Origin: Achatina immaculata
Taxonomy: Eukaryota > Mollusca > Gastropoda > Stylommatophora > Achatinidae
Assembly (NCBI GenBank): GCA_009760885.1
Contig: CM019718.1
Span: 30,818,530-30,882,529 of the forward strand
Direction of reading: 5' to 3'
DNA: 64,000 nucleotides
In this document: positions 1 to 12,500 of the stretch, one piece after another
How the letters are laid out: the number at the start of each line of letters is the position of its first letter
How positions within the stretch are numbered: position 1 is the first letter of the stretch
Translations under genes and position numbers: made by a program
Notes under the pieces: model-generated
The model's input: only the letters and a program-made list of their open reading frames with translations
The model's database searches: none
What the model was told of the DNA's origin: nothing

Positions 1-685
1 ATGGTTAGGTGTTAGGAGACCTTGGGGTAAAGGTTACTAGTACTAGACTAACACCTAAACACCAATGTTTAACATACTAGTCTACTGATGACCCCAGAAT
101 GAAATATGTATGATTATAAATGATTAAATTATGATTACAAATTGTGACAGTATTAAAATATATTTTTAAAGATCTATACAAGCAGCAGCTTGATCAGTTG
201 TCTTACTTTATTTCCAGACACTTGGTGACATAATGTATTTATCTGGCTGAACATTTTGTTCTTGACATCAGAGTATGGGTGAATGTTCAGTATTAAAAGC
301 CTTTGCAACATTTGTACAATTATTACACTACCTTGCAGATCATGGGAAATATAGGCTTTTTTTTTAGATTAGTTCCAGATATCACTTTTTAAAATTATAG
401 ATGCATCATACATGTATATCTTATATGAAGAGAAATATGGTAAGTAAATAATGTGCCAGTTGGTATTTTTCATGCACACTATGTGATAAGATGTAATATG
501 ACAACCTATATGTATGGTTTATAAATATGTTATATTATGTGGTATGGAATTTTTTTAAATAGCATTTGTAAACATATTCTGTCTTCTGGTAATGTTGATG
601 ATCAGATATCTTTGTTAATAAGCTTCTCAGCTTCTGAGCCTTGCACTAGATGGTGAGGCTATCTTGACATTGTTGCCTCTTTCAG
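1..685. other. intron of the CEP170-like gene
   Basis: AT-rich sequence without coding signal or recognised repeat; ends in the pyrimidine tract and acceptor of the exon at 686. Confidence 0.5.
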
Positions 686-791
686 AACAGTGATATGGCT
701 GCTACAGAAGACACCAATGTGTGGGTTAGTCAGAGGACAACAGTGTCTCATCAGAAATCACACGATTCAAGCAGAACAGCAAAGATAGAAG
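686..791 (+). CDS. CEP170: CEP170-like exon (first in window)
   Basis: The acceptor is tgcctctttcag and the donor GAAG/gtgagt. The frame reads NSDMAATEDTNVWVSQ and ends KIE plus one base, so it is phase 1 and completes with TT of the exon at 2125 (Val). It is a short polar segment. The donor is the first unit of a 45-bp minisatellite that runs on into the intron. The reading frame stays open through ten further units to a stop near 1237, so read-through or a later donor would lengthen the protein. Upstream phase is unknown because the preceding exon is outside the window. Confidence 0.7.
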
Positions 792-3700
792 GTGAGTTGA
801 CATTAATATTGCTTAGTCTAACAACAAAGATAGAAGGTGAGTTGACATTACTATTGCTTAGTCTAACAGCAACGATAGAAGATGAGTTGACATTACTATT
901 GCTTAGTCTAAAAGCAAAGATAGAAGGTGAGTTGACATTAATATTGCTTAGTCTAACAGCAAAGATAGAAGGTGAGTTGACATTAATATTGCTTAGTCTA
1001 ACAGCAAAGATAGAAGGTGAGTTGACATTAATATTGCTTAGTCTAACAGCAAAGATAGAAGGTGAGTTGACATTAATATTGCTTAGTCTAACAGCAAAGA
1101 TAGAAGGTGAGTTGACATTACTATTGCTTAGTCTAACAGCAAAGATAGAAGGTGAGTTGATATTAATATTGCTTAGTCTAACAGCAAAGATAGAAGGTGA
1201 GTTGACATTAATATTGCTTAGTCTAACAGCAAAATAGAAGGTGAGTTGACATTAATATTGCTTAGTCTAAAAGCAAAGATAGAAAGTGAGTTGGCATTAC
1301 TATTGTTTAGTCTAACAGCAAAGATAGAAAGTGAGTTGACATTACTGTTGCTTAGTCTATTGCTTAGTCTAACAGCAAAGATAGAAAGTGAGTTGACATT
1401 AATATTGCTTAGTCTAACAACAAAGATAGAAGGTGAGTTGACATTACTATTGCTTAGTCTAACAACAAAGATAGAAGGTGAGTTGACATTACTATTGCTT
1501 AGTCTAACAGCAAAGATAGAAGGTAAGTTGACATTACTGTTGCCGTACAGCTTTATTATATTCTGTCATTGTAAGTTCTATGTAAGTGTGTGATTGAAAA
1601 AATATTTATATCAACACTTTTTTTTTGCCAGCACTAAATTTTGACACTATGAAAATGCTAGAAAGAAAAATTGTAACTTGAGAAATGAATGCTTGAGGAA
1701 AACAGTAAATAAGAAGAGGCAGAGTGATACATCATACAGTGTAGAGCAAGACAAAGAGTAAACTGGTATGGTCATCAGAGGAGAATAAATCTTACTCAGT
1801 TATCAGTGCAGTGGCACTACATAAAAGTGCCAGGAACTGTACAGAGAAGATGACCCAGAAAACTATAAATCAAGGGAGTAAACAAGCTCTAGAAGAGAAA
1901 TGCTCTGACACTACATCAGGCCATGTCACCTACTTTAAATCAGATAATGATAGTCAAACTGTCTGTAAAACATAACGGTAAACATCAGAGATAAGACTAA
2001 AGAATAAAGTAGTTATATGTATAACATACTTATCTATGTATTTGCTTATACATGGGTTTCTGATACTAATCTCTAATAGATGCATATTTTAACACATTTA
2101 TGTCCATTCTTCTTTGCCTTTCAGTTGAAGCTTCACTTTCCAAGAAACCTCCACAAGGCATTAGTAAGACAAGACCTGGCACAGGCAGAAAGCTCCCATC
2201 CATTCCTCCAGTAAACAGTGGCTTCTCACCTGGCCATCAGATCCTGCCGAGAAAGATACCAGACTCTTCAGTAAATGACAAACACTTTATAGACAGCACC
2301 CTTAAGTCTGCTGTTGGATTAGATCAAGCACATTCCAAAACTGTGAGAAATGGTTATCCTGGAAGTCCAGCAAGTTCCAAGATGCTACACCAAGACCACG
2401 CTTTTACCCCTTTGAAATATGGCAGTGCCAAGAAGAATTCTCAACACTCTGATGCTGATATGCCACGCACTGGTACAGTTGTAAATGGAGATGAAGTCTT
2501 TGCTGTGCCAGCATTGTATAAAAGCCCGAGAGATTATCTTGAAAAAAAGCAACAGAAAGAACTGATCAGATCTAGCAGCGGTGCCGGCATTCCTTCGACA
2601 AGTGTTGGTAAGAAGCCTTTTGTCAAGTCGGCGTCTCAAGCAGCTCACGTACCCAAGACTGCAACTTCTCCCAGGAGCACTCCTTCAGCCAGCGGATCAC
2701 GGAGCTCAGATGTGTCTGATGTACACAGTAGAAAAGACAGCATTGATAACGACAGCATTATGTCTGACCATGGTTCTGACACATCGTCCAAAGGCAAGAG
2801 CACTCTTACCAAGGCCAGACCCAACAGGACGTTTGAACTCCGAAGGGCTCGTGCTGGAAGCCTTGATGGGCCACCTGTTCCAAGATCAGCAAAGTCTTCA
2901 GCGATGTCCAAGTCCAGTCACAGCAGTTCAATTAGCAAGTCCAACAGTCTTTCCAGTAGCACTAGAAATAGGCCTTTGCTCGACACAGGACGTAGTGAGA
3001 CAATGATGGTAGGGGCTCAGACAGCCAGGAGAAGCCTGAACATCAGTCGAGAGGAAGTAAGTAAAACTAGTAAAGCAGTCTCCAGTCGAGTGGATAGTGG
3101 TTTGCATGGTCAGAATCTTCAGCGTGCCAGCTCTCTTACAATTTCACATCCCATCTTTGGAAGTAAAAGAGAGCTAACACCCAAGTTACACCTGAGGTCC
3201 ACGCCTACAGGTAAAAGTAAACCAACATTAACAGGTTTTGGTAGTGTCATCAACAGAAGCCAGTCACAGCCTAACAGTAGGTCAAGCTCTCCCAGAAGTG
3301 CTGAGAAAATAGCTTGGGAGCGGAGAAAGGGCTACGATGCCAGAAAGTCTGTAGCAGAAGCAAAAGCACACAAGACAAAGGATGCTCCTCAAACTTCAAC
3401 AAGCATAATAAGAGCTAAACCAGTGACAAAATCCAGCATTACAAGGAATATGATCAAATCTGCATCTTTCACAAACTCTGCTGGTTTGTCGACCAGTCTT
3501 CGCACCTCGGCCTCCATTTCCCAAGACTTTTCAGATCCAGGGAATTCACACCATCAGCTTGAAGATCCACACAAAGCGTTCATTCCAATCCACAGCTCAC
3601 GTCACAATGGTAGATCCCCACACAGTGCTGATGAATATGACACCCTCCACACATCACACTCTGCACAGGTATATTTTTGTATCAGCTTTTCATATATTTC

Positions 3701-6541
3701 TGTGTTTTTTCATCTTTTTTTTTTTTTTTAGAGCATTAAATATTTGCATTTGGGAAATACAGTATTTGTGCGTGCGTGTGTGTGTGTACAGGTAGGTCCT
3801 GATTTACTCTGTGGTCACAGTCCTCAGGCCGTGTACAACATGGAACACCCTCAGTAAACACACAAACCGACCACAGGTCATCCTTACACTGCAAAAGACA
3901 AGAAGAAATTGTTAACTATCACCTGCAAGACTGCACTGACAGATCTTCTAAAACACATCTGCCACCAAACTGTGGCTAGCTTCTGTAGAGGTGCTGACCA
4001 AGCAGAAAAGATCAGCATATTCCACTAAGCTGGCACAAGAAAAAAAAACAACTGAAGACTTGTAAAAAGGGAATAGGAAAAGTCAAATAAAAAAAAAAAA
4101 TCTAGATTTTAAGATTTATGTCCCACATAAGTGAAGCAGTAGAAGTGAAGGAATAATTAATTTATAATTTATTGAAATGAAACAAGTTCCTTAAATAAAA
4201 AAAAAATTAATATTAAGAAGTAATGTGACTACATTTGATGTAAATATATTTTGATATTTTATTATTGTGAAATATAAGTCATTGGAGTATGTACTCATAG
4301 TAACAGTCTATCTTTCTTTTTGTGTTCTTTGATACTGGTTGGCATAAAGGGATAGCATCTTTGATTGACTGGGCAAAGTTTTAGGGCCTTGCACATCTCC
4401 AAATGCTGTTTTTCACATTCCATACAATTACCATCAGTTTTACTTTGGTCGGTAGAAGATTGTTACTTTTTTTGATAACATATAGGCAGTTTGTCGCTAC
4501 ACTCTGAAAACATAGATGCACAATTTATCCAAAGTAATAAAGCACAAAAGAACACAAGAAATTGTTGATACCAGTGTGCACCTCACAACACATGCACGTT
4601 CATAGACAAAAACAATATGAACAATGCCCACACTAGCATCACACAAATATTTGAAGACGCTGTCCTTCTTGGCAATCACTGACTCATGGCTGACATGCTA
4701 GCTTCATCACCATCATCATCATCATCATCAGGTGCCGTGCCGACTGGCGTTGGCTATTATGCTTCTCCAGAGTACCCGATCCTTCATGCAGGCCATCAGT
4801 TCAGTTGGTGATCTCCTCTCACACCATCCCGTCAGACTGTCCAGTATCATTTCTCTTGGTCTTCCTCTTGATCTTCTTCCTTCTATTTTTCCTGTTGTTA
4901 TAATATTTTCAATGCCCCCTCTTCTCATTGCATGTCGTATGAAAGTACATTGTCTCTCTCTTATCTTTCTGACAAGGTTTTTTGTCTCTCCAGCTCTTCT
5001 CATACATTCTTCATTAGTTATTTTTGATGTCCAGGGGATTCGCAACATTCTTCTAATAAACCACATTTCTGCTGCTTCCAATGCTAGCTTCAGAGTTTAC
5101 AAATCACAGCTGAACAAGACCCTGCCCCACCTCTCAGTTGGTACCCCCTCTAGTAACAGGCCTATCCTGGCTAACGGGGCAGGGATCACCCTAGACCCCA
5201 TGGTGGTGGAGACTGCTAAAGAAGTATCATACACCCCTGCTTTCTGACTGCACTCAGGGACCGAAAAAATAGCCTGTGAATTTTACCACGTTGACAGGGA
5301 TCAGGATCTGAAGTGACCAACAACCTCGAACACAGAAAAAGAAGAAGAAGAAAAAAAGAAATGTAAAGTTGAAGAGTATGAAGTATTTACATCCATTCCA
5401 GCATCACTCTGGAACGCCTGGAGCAATTTGAACCAAACTTGGTACACATATGACTTACAGTCTGGACAAAGTACTGTCTGGGTTAGATCACCCCTAGGAT
5501 ACCCTATGACACCTAGGGGTCGGGATCACATGTAAAAATAATTGAAAATGAACAATATTAGTGTCGAATCCATATTTTTCGGGGTCGCTGAGATGAATAT
5601 TGACACTCCCAATGCCATTTAAGTCCAAGTTCAGCCCCCAATGGCATGGGGGGGCCCTAGGGGTGGGGGTGGGATGGAGTGACATGCACAAATAATTGAA
5701 AACAACCATTATTACTGTTGAATCCATAGTTTTTGGTGTCGCTGAGATGAATACTGGCACTTGCAAGTTAAGCCCCCATTAGCATGGTGGGGGTGGGTTG
5801 TGAGAAGTGGTGAAAAATAAAATGTCCAAATTGACCGATATTAATGTCGAATCCATATTGTTCAGGTTTGCTAAACTGATTGGTGACAGTCCTGATGACA
5901 ATTAAGCCCACGTTTAGTTGAATAGAAGGGATAGAACTCTGTATTACCATCTAGACTCTGTAGAACCTTCTAGAAGGTTGTGGATATGAATAGAACATTT
6001 TGGAACCTTCTAGAAGATTGTCAAACTGAATAGACCTCTGTAGAACCTTCTAGAAGGCTATGGAAATGAATAGAATGTTGTAGAACCATCTAGAAGGTTG
6101 TGGAAATGAATAGAACTTTGTTAATTGGGATAAATAAATACCCGGGCAGTGCTAGGTAATCACCTAGAAGTTTATAATGAAGCAGCATAAATCAGGGCCT
6201 ATCTTTTATCTTGTCATATATATGTGTGTATATGTGTGCATATGTGTCATATATATGTGTGTGTGTGTATGATATACACACGCATACAAATTAGACTCTT
6301 TAGAAAACAAATACCTAAGGAAAATACTCGGTATAAAGTGGAATGAATTCAAGAACAACTCAGAGATAAAGCAGATGAGCAAACAACAATCTGTCTCATG
6401 GGTGATCAGAAAAAGGAGATGGGACATATATCCGTCACGTGATGAGAAGAAACAGTCAGAGAATCCCAAAACAAGCTGGAACACTTTGTGAACTACCATG
6501 CAAGCCCTCTGTGATGTTTGACGGCACAGAAAGGATGTAAT

Positions 6542-6589
<48 letters not shown>

Positions 6590-9500
6590 ATATATATAAT
6601 GTAAGTATATAAATGGAATGTTGTAAAATGTAAACTATATCAGCTTGTGCAATGATATGGATGTTGTGTATGTAGTTATTTTACAGATAGTTGCTTGCTG
6701 TTGTCTGTATGTTGTGGTGTATCCCCATATATATTAGTTTATTTGAAACATTTTGTTTTTTTTATAGGTTTAGTACAGCTTATAAGTGATTTTAATTACA
6801 ACTTCACAGCATTAACTCTTACAATGAAACTTACTTTTGCCTTAATCAATTATAACTTTTTAATGAAAGTTTTGTATCAAATGTTTAACGATAGGAAAGA
6901 AGGTCTGATGAACTTAAATTAGACATAACAAAACAAATATTTTTATTTCGGATATACTTAATGTCACTTTTTCACTGTAACTAAGCAGAATAGTGTATAG
7001 AGTCTCATCATATTTAACTAGCACTGTTTAGCACATTTTGTTTGTTTCATCATTGCTACTACTTGTGTTTTACTAATCCTATCACATCTGAGTCTTGTTT
7101 ACACTTGCTGTGTGTTCTATCCTAATTAAACATGACTAGGACAATACCATGAGTTCGATGCTGCTGCTGGAGACACCATCTGCTTTCACCCCTCCACTAC
7201 TCCGGAACAAGTCCGTGACCCCAGAAGCTCCTTCACCTTCCGAACCCTTCTTATCACTGCGCAGGCGGATACGGAACATGGACGGAGACTCCAGCCCGTC
7301 TTTGGTGAAATCACCACACGCTAATGGTGACAGTGGATATGTGGGGCTCTGTGCTGCTCAGAGCTTTCCTCAGGTCTGAAAGGAGAGCTAAACTGAAGAT
7401 TTTTAGTCTTACTTCTGTCCAGGAACCTTTGTTTGTTTTTTTTTTTCTCAAGACAGTGCAGTCTTCCCCTAATGTTAGCAACTCTACAGGCATTCTTCCC
7501 ATGTTGCTAGCAACTATATAAGCAATCTTCCCCTGTTGCTAACAACTATACAGGCAGTATTAACTGTTAGGGAAGGCAGTTATTGAAAACCTGCTTCAGT
7601 TACACTTATTTTAATGTTTTTGTTCCTCTTCACTTTCTGAAGGAGAACTCTGATAGCTAGCAGTACTCCTATATGTGTATGAAGCATGGAAGATAAATAT
7701 TAAAAACTGACAGTCAGATATTACATTTCTTTGGATATAAAATCAGAAATTCACCAAACGTTACATTTTTTGGAAGATAAATTTTATTTTAACAATTGCC
7801 AGGCATTACATTTCTTGGGAGATAAAATCTAAAATCCACCAACATTACATTTTGTGGAAGATAGGCATGTTAAAGAAACTGACAGTCATTTATAAGGACT
7901 ATGCCAAATCTTGCAGATCTGATGAAAGCACAGATAACATGTATAATTTTTAGAATAGCTGTGGAAAGAATTAAGGAAAAAGTTAACAGTGTCTCATCAT
8001 GTGATGATGGGAATAACTGGAAACATTAAAATATTATTCACAGTGAAGATGAAGTATTTGAAAATTTAGTTGGCTCAGCAGTTGACCATAGGTTCTCACT
8101 GTTGTAGCTATATAAGTCTTTTCTGACACTGCTTGTATGCCAGCTGATGTCTGTGTAAGTTCATCTGTTGCTTTTATTTTGCATGTTTGTGTACTTGCAT
8201 GTATTTGTGTGATCTTGATGCCACATTCTCAGTTTTATGTCACTAAAAGAACAAACAAAAATTTAAGAAAAGAAACAAAAACTCAAGCTGGAAATTCTGT
8301 TATGTGTAAGTGCATCATGAAAGTAAAAATGTATGCCACATTCTTCAAGAATCCATACATGTACTTAACCTGTGGCCTATATTTTGGAAAGACTAACTTG
8401 GATGGTAAAGATTAAAAGTAACCAAAGGTCATTTTTTAAATTTTTTATCCCCATTCAAATTTCAGTAACAGCAATTTTGAACATGCTTAACATTTCACAA
8501 ATTTGATAAGTAATAGCCAGTTCTCTTTATATTTTATCGGTAACAGCCAGTTCTCTGTATATTTTATCAGTAACAGACAGTTCTCTGTATATTTTATCAG
8601 TAACAGCCAGTTCTCTTTATATTTTGTCAGTAACAGCCATTTCATCATTAATGATGTTCTGTACTCAGTAGCTTAATACTTCAGACAAAGAAAAACTCAT
8701 ATCTCTTAATTGTAGTATTAAAAGTAATAAAATTATGTTTCTGTAAAAAGTGGCTGTGTATAATTTTGTGTCTGAAAAAAAATGTTTAAAAAATAATTAG
8801 AGCATATTTCATGGTTGTTACTTTAGATACATAGAAAGAGAGGCTAATGACCTGGCTATATGGAGTGTTTTTATATCTGCATATGGACTCCCAGCAGCAA
8901 AGAGCCTTGTAGACTGGGAACCAGTGAACAGTCATATAATAAGAGCATGATACAACCTAAGACACTGAAGAATGACAATAATACAATGTTATGCACCCAT
9001 GAACGATGCAGATGATGAGATGAAAGATGATTTCTGTCACCAGTTACAACAAATCATTAACAAAGTTTCTAAACATGACATCCTAATTGCTTTGGGGGAC
9101 TTCAACGCTAAGGTAGGGAAAGATAACACAGACGTTGAAAAAGTAATGGAGATCGAAGGAACTGACATGGTAAATCAAAACGGAGACAGATTAATTGAAA
9201 TTTGTCTAACAGAGGGCATGGTCATTGGAGGCACAATATTTCCACACAAAGAGATACATAAAACAACGTGGATATCTCCAGATGATAGAACTAGAAACCA
9301 GATAGATCATTTTTGTATTAGAAAGCAATACAGAACATCTCTCATAGATATAAGGGCATATAGGGATGCAGATGTCAACAGCGATCACAATCTATGTATA
9401 GGGAAAATAAAACTGAAACTGAAAAGCCAACACAAGAAATCAATATGCAGAAAGATAAACAGCCACAGCTTACAAGAAGAGAATACTAACAGTAATTTCA

Positions 9501-12500
9501 ATCAGGAACTTGCCATTCATTCCACAGCACTCAGTGAAGTAGAGGAGATAGGTATAGATGAATTATGGAATTCTTACAGCACAGCCATATTCCCAGCAGC
9601 AAAAGCAAGTGCTGGACTGAAAAAAAACAAATAGAAAAGCACGGATATCAGAAATCACAAGGAAGTACATATATGAAAGACGAGCAGCCAAATTAGACAT
9701 GTTGAATGTAAAGACAGATCTTGGAAAAGATTGGTGAAAGCGACATACAAAGAAATAGACAAGAAAGTGAAAAGTTCAGCTGGAATGGATAAAAGAGAAT
9801 ACATAGACAATATGGTGAAAGAGGCAGAGAAAGCAGCAAAAACAGGAGACAGCAAAACTTTATATAACATACAAAAGATGCTGACAGGTACTATTACATC
9901 TAAAGAAAGACCAGTCCTTAGCAAAACTGGAACACTAACATCAAGTAAAGACCAGAAGCAAAGATGGGCTGAACACTTCCAAGAAATACTTAATCGACCA
10001 CACCCAAAAGAAGTGATAAACCTTGAAGCTGACTTACCAACCCTACAACTAAATGTCAACCTAGATGAAATTACATTTGCATGAAATTGAAACAGCAGTG
10101 AATTTATTGGCTAACAACAAAGCTGCAGGTGAAGATGAAATAACACCCGAAATGTTTAAAAGCTATCAACAGTGACAGCATGAGATAACTACAGAGAATG
10201 TTTAATAAGATTTGGAACGAAGAAAAGGTCCCTTCTAAATGGAAAAAGGGAATCATTGTTAAAATACCAAAAAAAAAAAGGTAACCTTAGTGACTGTAAC
10301 AATTGGAGAGGATTAACGTTAGTATCAGTTGTGTCAAAAATATTTTGCAAGGTCATTCTGAAACGACTTAAAGATATAGTGGATACCAAAATGAGAGAAG
10401 AACAAGCAGGATTTCGAAAAGGGAGAAGTTGTCTCGACCAGATCTTTACTCTAAGAATAATACTTGAAGAACATATTGAAAAGCAGAAACTATTAATACT
10501 GAATTTCATAGACTTTACAAAAGGCATTTGATAGCATACACAGAGATTCATTGTGGAGAATTTTAAGTCTATATGGATAAAACATTACAGGAAACAGCAA
10601 AAGAGGTGCTGGGATATCGGAAAAGGAGAAAAGAGGAATGAATAAGCGAGACCACATGGGAAAAGATAGAGCAAAGAAAAGAAATCAAGAAAAAATTACT
10701 GAACACCAAATCACAACGACTTAAAGAACGAGTTTTAAGTAATTATGCACAAAAAGACAAAGAAGTGAAGGAATCATGCCGTCAAGATAAACGTCAATAT
10801 TATGACAACTTAGCAGAAACAGCAGAGAAAGCAGCATATACAAATGACAGGAAACCATATATAAAATCACAAAGCAGATGACAGGTAACTTCAACACAAG
10901 ATGTGAAAGTGCAGTAAGAACACAAAATAGACAACTGGTCAGTGGAGAAAGAGAAAAAATTGAAAGATGGAGGGAACACTTTAGCACCCTACTAAACAGA
11001 ACACAAGCAGCACAAATAATAGACATACCTGAAGCAAAAACGGAACTAAACATCAGTACAGGACCAATAACAATAAATGAAGTAAAGGAGGCGATAAAGA
11101 AGCTAAAATCAGACAGGGCACCAGGTGAAGATGAAGTGACTGCTGAGATGTTGAAAGCAGAAGAAACAGAAACACCAAAACAACTTTGCCGGATATTACA
11201 ACAAATTTGGGATCTAGAAAAAGCCCCAGAGGAGTGGAAAACTGGTCTTATAGTAAAACTACCAAAGAAGGGTGACCTCAGAGATTGCGGGAACTGGAGA
11301 GGCATTACCCTACTGCCACTCACCAGTAAAGTATTTTGCAGAATAATCATCAACAGAATTGTACCAACACTTGAGGAAAAACTTCGGAAAGAGCAGGCAG
11401 GATTTAGGAAAGGAAGATCATGCATAGACCACATATTTGTACTTAGACAAATATTAGAACAGGCAAATGAGTGGCATAGCACAACATATGCATTATTCAT
11501 AGATTTTGAGAAAGCCTTTGACAGTGTCAACAGAGATGCACTGTGGAAAATCCTAAGATGGCATGGCCTCCCTCATAAAATAGTTAATGTAATCAAAGCC
11601 CTATACGAGGGTTTTCAGTGCAAAGTTATCTATGGAGAACATACCTCCGGCAGCCTTAGGGTACAAACAGGAGTGAAACAGGGATGTGTACTTTCACCAA
11701 CATTATTTATCTTGGCAGTAGACTGGTTAATGAAGGAGGCAACATCAGACAAACGCAGAGGATTACAATGGACCCTTGACACAGTGCTGGAGGACCTTGA
11801 CTTTGCGGACGACATTTGTCTATTATCAAGCAGTCACAAAGATATGCAAGATAAAATAAACAAGCTAACTCAGAATGCACACAACATAGGACTAAAGATC
11901 AACGTAGGAAAGACAAAATTAATGAAGCAAAATGTGAACAACAGAAATGTATTCAGAGTAGATAACAAGTTAGTGGAGGAGGTCAACGAATTTGTATACC
12001 TTTGCAGCAGAGTAGTAGAAAATGGAGACAGCACAGAGGACATCAACAGCAGACTTACTAGAGCAAACCAGGCTTTTGCAATGCTGCAGACTATATGGAA
12101 ATCAAAAAAACTAAGCATAAATATGAAAATCAGGATATTTAAGAGTAATATTCTAAGTGTACTACTCTATGGAAGTGAATGCTGGAAAATCACCAAAACC
12201 ATAGAAAACAAGTTGAATTCCTTCCAGACTAAATGTTTAAGAAGAATTAGAAAAATATTTTGGTCAAACACCATAAGAAATAACATCTTATTAGCAGAAA
12301 TGCAGATGAAACCACTGACAACAATTATTGAAGAAAGACGCTGGCGATGGTTGGGACATGTGCTCCGAATGACTGACAACTCACTACCAAAAATATCACT
12401 AAGATGGACACCACAGGGGAGCAGAAGTAAGGGTAGACCAAAAGAGACATGGAGAAGAACAACAGAAGGGATGTTGAGCAATAGAGGGCTCACCTGGGCA

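Larger units (their letters stand above)
8822..10576 (+). mobile_element. LINE family A copy A1, 5' portion (RTE-like)
   Basis: Non-LTR retrotransposon with an AP-like endonuclease followed by a reverse transcriptase, interrupted at 10576 by another LINE and continued at 12601. Sequence upstream of 8950 still reads DWEPVNSHII, so the element once extended further 5'. Several frameshifts (about 9634, 10084, 10280, 10531) show it is dead. Confidence 0.8.

Noticed and set aside
1246..1593. Second long open frame in the 45-bp array
   Set aside because: It follows the frameshift in the array and has no promoter or link to the CEP170 frame.
2100..2124. ATG at 2100 as the start of a 543-codon gene
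   Set aside because: The ATG lies in the pyrimidine tract of an intron acceptor; the frame joins the upstream exon with matching phase.
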